Shown here piece by piece: positions 17,028-18,371 of a stretch of 18,371 nucleotides of DNA; within the stretch, counting starts at the first letter, position 1; each line of letters opens with the position of its first letter. Position numbers and translations under genes: made by a program. The notes under the pieces are model-generated. The model saw only the letters and a list, made by a program, of their open reading frames with translations. It was not told where the DNA came from and did not search any database. The stretch comes from an uncultured Prevotella sp. (GTDB taxonomy: Bacteria; Bacteroidota; Bacteroidia; Bacteroidales; Bacteroidaceae), in assembly GCA_938028745.1 (NCBI GenBank), contig CALIZL010000083.1, positions 1-18,371 of the forward strand, given 5' to 3'.

Positions 17028-17228
17028 TTAACCCAAATCGCTCGTTAGAGCCTGTGCGGATTTTGTGTATTGTTGAGCATCTTGCCTGCCTTATTCGTGA
17101 GGACGTAGCGAGCTACGTCAAGAAAATAAGACAGGCAAGATGCCGACAAGCAAACGAAAGATGAACAGGAAGCGATGGAAACAACCTAAAATAATAGGTA
17201 AGCGGTCTAACGACCGATTGGGGTTTAA
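17028..17228. mobile_element. MITE-like nested palindromic element
   Basis: About 24-nt imperfect terminal inverted repeats (17028-17051 and 17203-17228) share AATCG and TCGTTAGA blocks in opposite orientation and begin/end in TTAA. They enclose a near-perfect hairpin at 17077-17143. GCATCTTGCCTG (17077-17088) pairs with CAGGCAAGATGC (17132-17143). CTTATT (17090-17095) pairs with AATAAG (17125-17130). GACGTAG (17102-17108) pairs with CTACGTC (17113-17119) on a cgag tetraloop. No coding sequence lies inside and no clear target-site duplication is seen. Size and architecture suit a miniature non-autonomous transposable element or a repetitive extragenic palindrome. Copy number in the genome is unknown. 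Confidence 0.5.
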
Positions 17229-17230
17229 TG

Positions 17231-17296
17231 CTCCCCGATGTCTTAAATGTGCAGCGGTGTTATCATTAACAACACTACGCATAAGGCATCGGGGAG
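17231..17296 (+). terminator. long hairpin, possible intrinsic terminator
   Basis: CTCCCCGATG (17231-17240) pairs perfectly with CATCGGGGAG (17287-17296). The stem continues through a T-G wobble and CTTA/TAAG (17242-17245 with 17282-17285), and an inner GTGTT/AACAC stem (17257-17261 with 17271-17275) closes the structure. It directly abuts the MITE-like element and is followed by T-rich sequence (TATTTGTATT). It could be a terminator or a further part of the repeat element. Confidence 0.45.
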
Positions 17297-17340
17297 TATT
17301 TGTATTGGTTTGGGCATGAATTACAAGCTATAAGAGATAC

Positions 17341-17804
17341 ATGGGCAAACCAACTGAAACGCGAAGACGATGAGCGTAGCTAAGAATAATTGGCGATATG
17401 CGGTGCATGGGTAACCAACTGAAACGCGAAGGCGATGAGGCGCAGCCAAGAATTGTTGGCGATAAGTGGTACATGGGTAACCAACTGAAACGCGAAGACG
17501 ACAAGGCGCAGCCAAGAATTGTTGGCGATAAGCGGTGTATGGGCAAACCAACTGAAACGCGAAGACGATGAGCGTAGCTAAGAATAATTGGCGATAAGCG
17601 GTGCATAGGCAAACCAACTGACACACGAAGACGACTAGGCGCAGCCAAGAATTATTGGCGATAAGCGGTACATGGCCAAACCAGCTGAAACGCGAAGACG
17701 ATGAGCGTAGCTAAGAATAATTGGTGATAAGCGGTGCATGGACAAACCAACTGAAACGCGAAGGCGATGAGGCACAACCAAGAATAATTGGCGATAAGCG
17801 GTGC
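17341..17804. repeat. tandem array of seven 66-67 bp units
   Basis: Units begin at 17341, 17407, 17473, 17539, 17605, 17672 and 17738 with lengths 66, 66, 66, 66, 67, 66 and 67. A short fragment of an eighth follows at 17805. All share an ATGG-type start, CCAACTGAAACGCGAAG and TTGGCGATAAGCGGT with few changes. Two subtypes are seen. Type A has GATGAGCGTAGCTAAGAATA (units 1, 4, 6). Type B has an extra base and the core GGCGCAGCCAAGAATT (units 2, 3, 5 and, more diverged, 7). No unique spacers occur, so it is not CRISPR. In each unit GC(C/T)AA can pair with TTGGC across a 6-nt loop. Because most units are a multiple of three, long ORFs open on the minus strand, but I regard these as artefacts. 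Confidence 0.9.
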
Positions 17805-17806
17805 AT

Positions 17807-17846
17807 AGCAAACAGATGTGTGAGAAATCTGTGTTAGATGTTTGCT
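17807..17846 (+). terminator. terminator-like hairpin closing the 66-bp array
   Basis: AGCAAACA (17807-17814) pairs perfectly with TGTTTGCT (17839-17846), with a short inner GAT/ATC pairing. It is followed on the plus strand by a T-rich tail (TTTCGTGTTTTTC). It begins 3 nt after the last full array unit, so it would end any plus-strand transcript of the array. Confidence 0.5.
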
Positions 17847-18206
17847 TTTCGTGTTTTTCTAGCTACTGACTTTGAGTTAAATTTGTTTTGAATACTTTAC
17901 AAAACATATGTCGCTTGCCACTCCATTCTAGCGTAAATAATGTTCTAAATGCAAGATATTAGCTACTATTTTCGGCCTTGCATGTTTCTTTTGCACCCCA
18001 TTTTTGAGTGCATCATTTGCATTTAGCACCATTTTACCATTCTATTTTGCTGCTGGCTCGTAGTTTTTCAATCCCTAAAATCTGCTTTTTGCCACTAAAA
18101 CACCACTATTTTTTCTACCTTTTTGCCGATGTTCGCCCCCTGTTTCTTATCAAACGGGAAGGTTTATATCCCTACATTCAGTGTATTTTTATGCTTTTAT
18201 CCTTGC

Positions 18207-18371
18207 GTTTAGCACCAAAATGCACTGCATTTAGCACCAAAATGCACTGCGGTTAGCACCAAAATGCACTGCGGTTAGCACCAAAATACACTGCGTTTAG
18301 CACCAAAACGCACTGTATTTAGCACCAAAACGCACTGCGTTTAGCACCAAAATGCACTGCGTTTAGCACCA
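18207..18371. repeat. 22-bp direct tandem repeat array, cut by the window edge
   Basis: Seven complete 22-bp units start at 18207, 18229, 18251, 18273, 18295, 18317 and 18339, and an eighth is cut at 18371. The consensus is GTTTAGCACCAAAATGCACTGC. Variation is limited to the first two bases, the T/C or G/A within AAAATGC, and the last base. Units abut with no spacers, which excludes CRISPR. The period is not a multiple of three, so the array does not encode a repeat peptide. A single partial match (ATTTAGCACCA, 18020-18030) lies 190 bp upstream. Confidence 0.92.

Larger units (their letters stand above)
16937..18371. other. repeat-rich gene-free region
   Basis: No credible gene lies in these 1.4 kb. 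The ORFs that open here are by-products of the tandem repeats. The elements in order are a hairpin (16970-16993), a nested palindromic element (17028-17228), another hairpin (17231-17296), a 66-67 bp tandem array (17341-17804), a terminator-like hairpin (17807-17846), an AT- and pyrimidine-rich stretch (17860-18206) in which I see little beyond one partial repeat copy at 18020-18030, and a 22-bp tandem array that continues past the edge. Confidence 0.7.

Noticed and set aside
17321..17648. Two overlapping minus-strand ORFs with a repeating 22-residue peptide pattern
   Set aside because: They are opened by the 66-bp DNA period, which is a multiple of three. Two frames stay open at once, the 67-bp units break the frame, the peptides are rich in Cys and aromatic residues, and no start signal is seen.
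17341..18371. CRISPR array
   Set aside because: Both arrays consist of abutting near-identical units without unique spacers, and no cas gene is present.
17341..18371. A shared origin for the two arrays because 66 equals three times 22
   Set aside because: The unit sequences show no visible similarity, so the length relation is probably coincidence.

Overview
The window looks like chromosomal DNA of a Bacteroidota species, most likely in or near Prevotella. Three things support this. The locus is of SusC/SusD type. The gene starts lack obvious Shine-Dalgarno sequences. The promoters fit the Bacteroidota pattern of TTTG or TTG, about 20 nt, then TAnnTTTG. Species-level assignment is not possible by eye. 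I see no tRNA, rRNA, CRISPR array, transposase or phage gene.

Layout. On the minus strand (52-1239) lies a membrane sensor histidine kinase with no response regulator in view. A gene-poor stretch of 1.3 kb follows (1240-2568). It holds an orphan promoter, small palindromes, degenerate AT-rich direct repeats and one compact GC-rich structured element. The plus strand then carries a MATE-family efflux transporter (2569-3990) with its own promoter and a 72-codon charged hypothetical gene close behind.

The main content is a six-gene plus-strand operon at 4648-16936, driven by a good Bacteroidota promoter at 4504-4535. In order it encodes a SusC/RagA TonB-dependent outer-membrane channel with an N-terminal STN domain, a SusD/RagB surface lipoprotein, a DUF4843 lipoprotein, a PKD-like lipoprotein with a propeller-like C-terminal part, and two large homologous DUF5117/DUF4953-type zinc metalloproteases whose genes overlap by ATGA. 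The likely role is capture, cleavage and TonB-powered import of a protein or peptide substrate. This is inferred from the proteases and from the known oligopeptide role of RagAB. The most notable detail is that the first protease has lost the first zinc-binding histidine and changed the third (RExxHxxGxxD), while the second keeps a perfect HExxHxxGxxH. They therefore look like a pseudoenzyme and enzyme pair. Stem-loops sit in three of the intercistronic gaps and may tune relative expression.

The last 1.4 kb (16937-18371) has no credible gene but is full of repeats. It has a terminator-like hairpin, a palindromic MITE-like element of about 200 bp, another long hairpin, seven tandem copies of a 66-67 bp unit, a terminator-like hairpin, an AT-rich stretch, and seven and a half copies of a 22-bp direct repeat that runs off the right edge.
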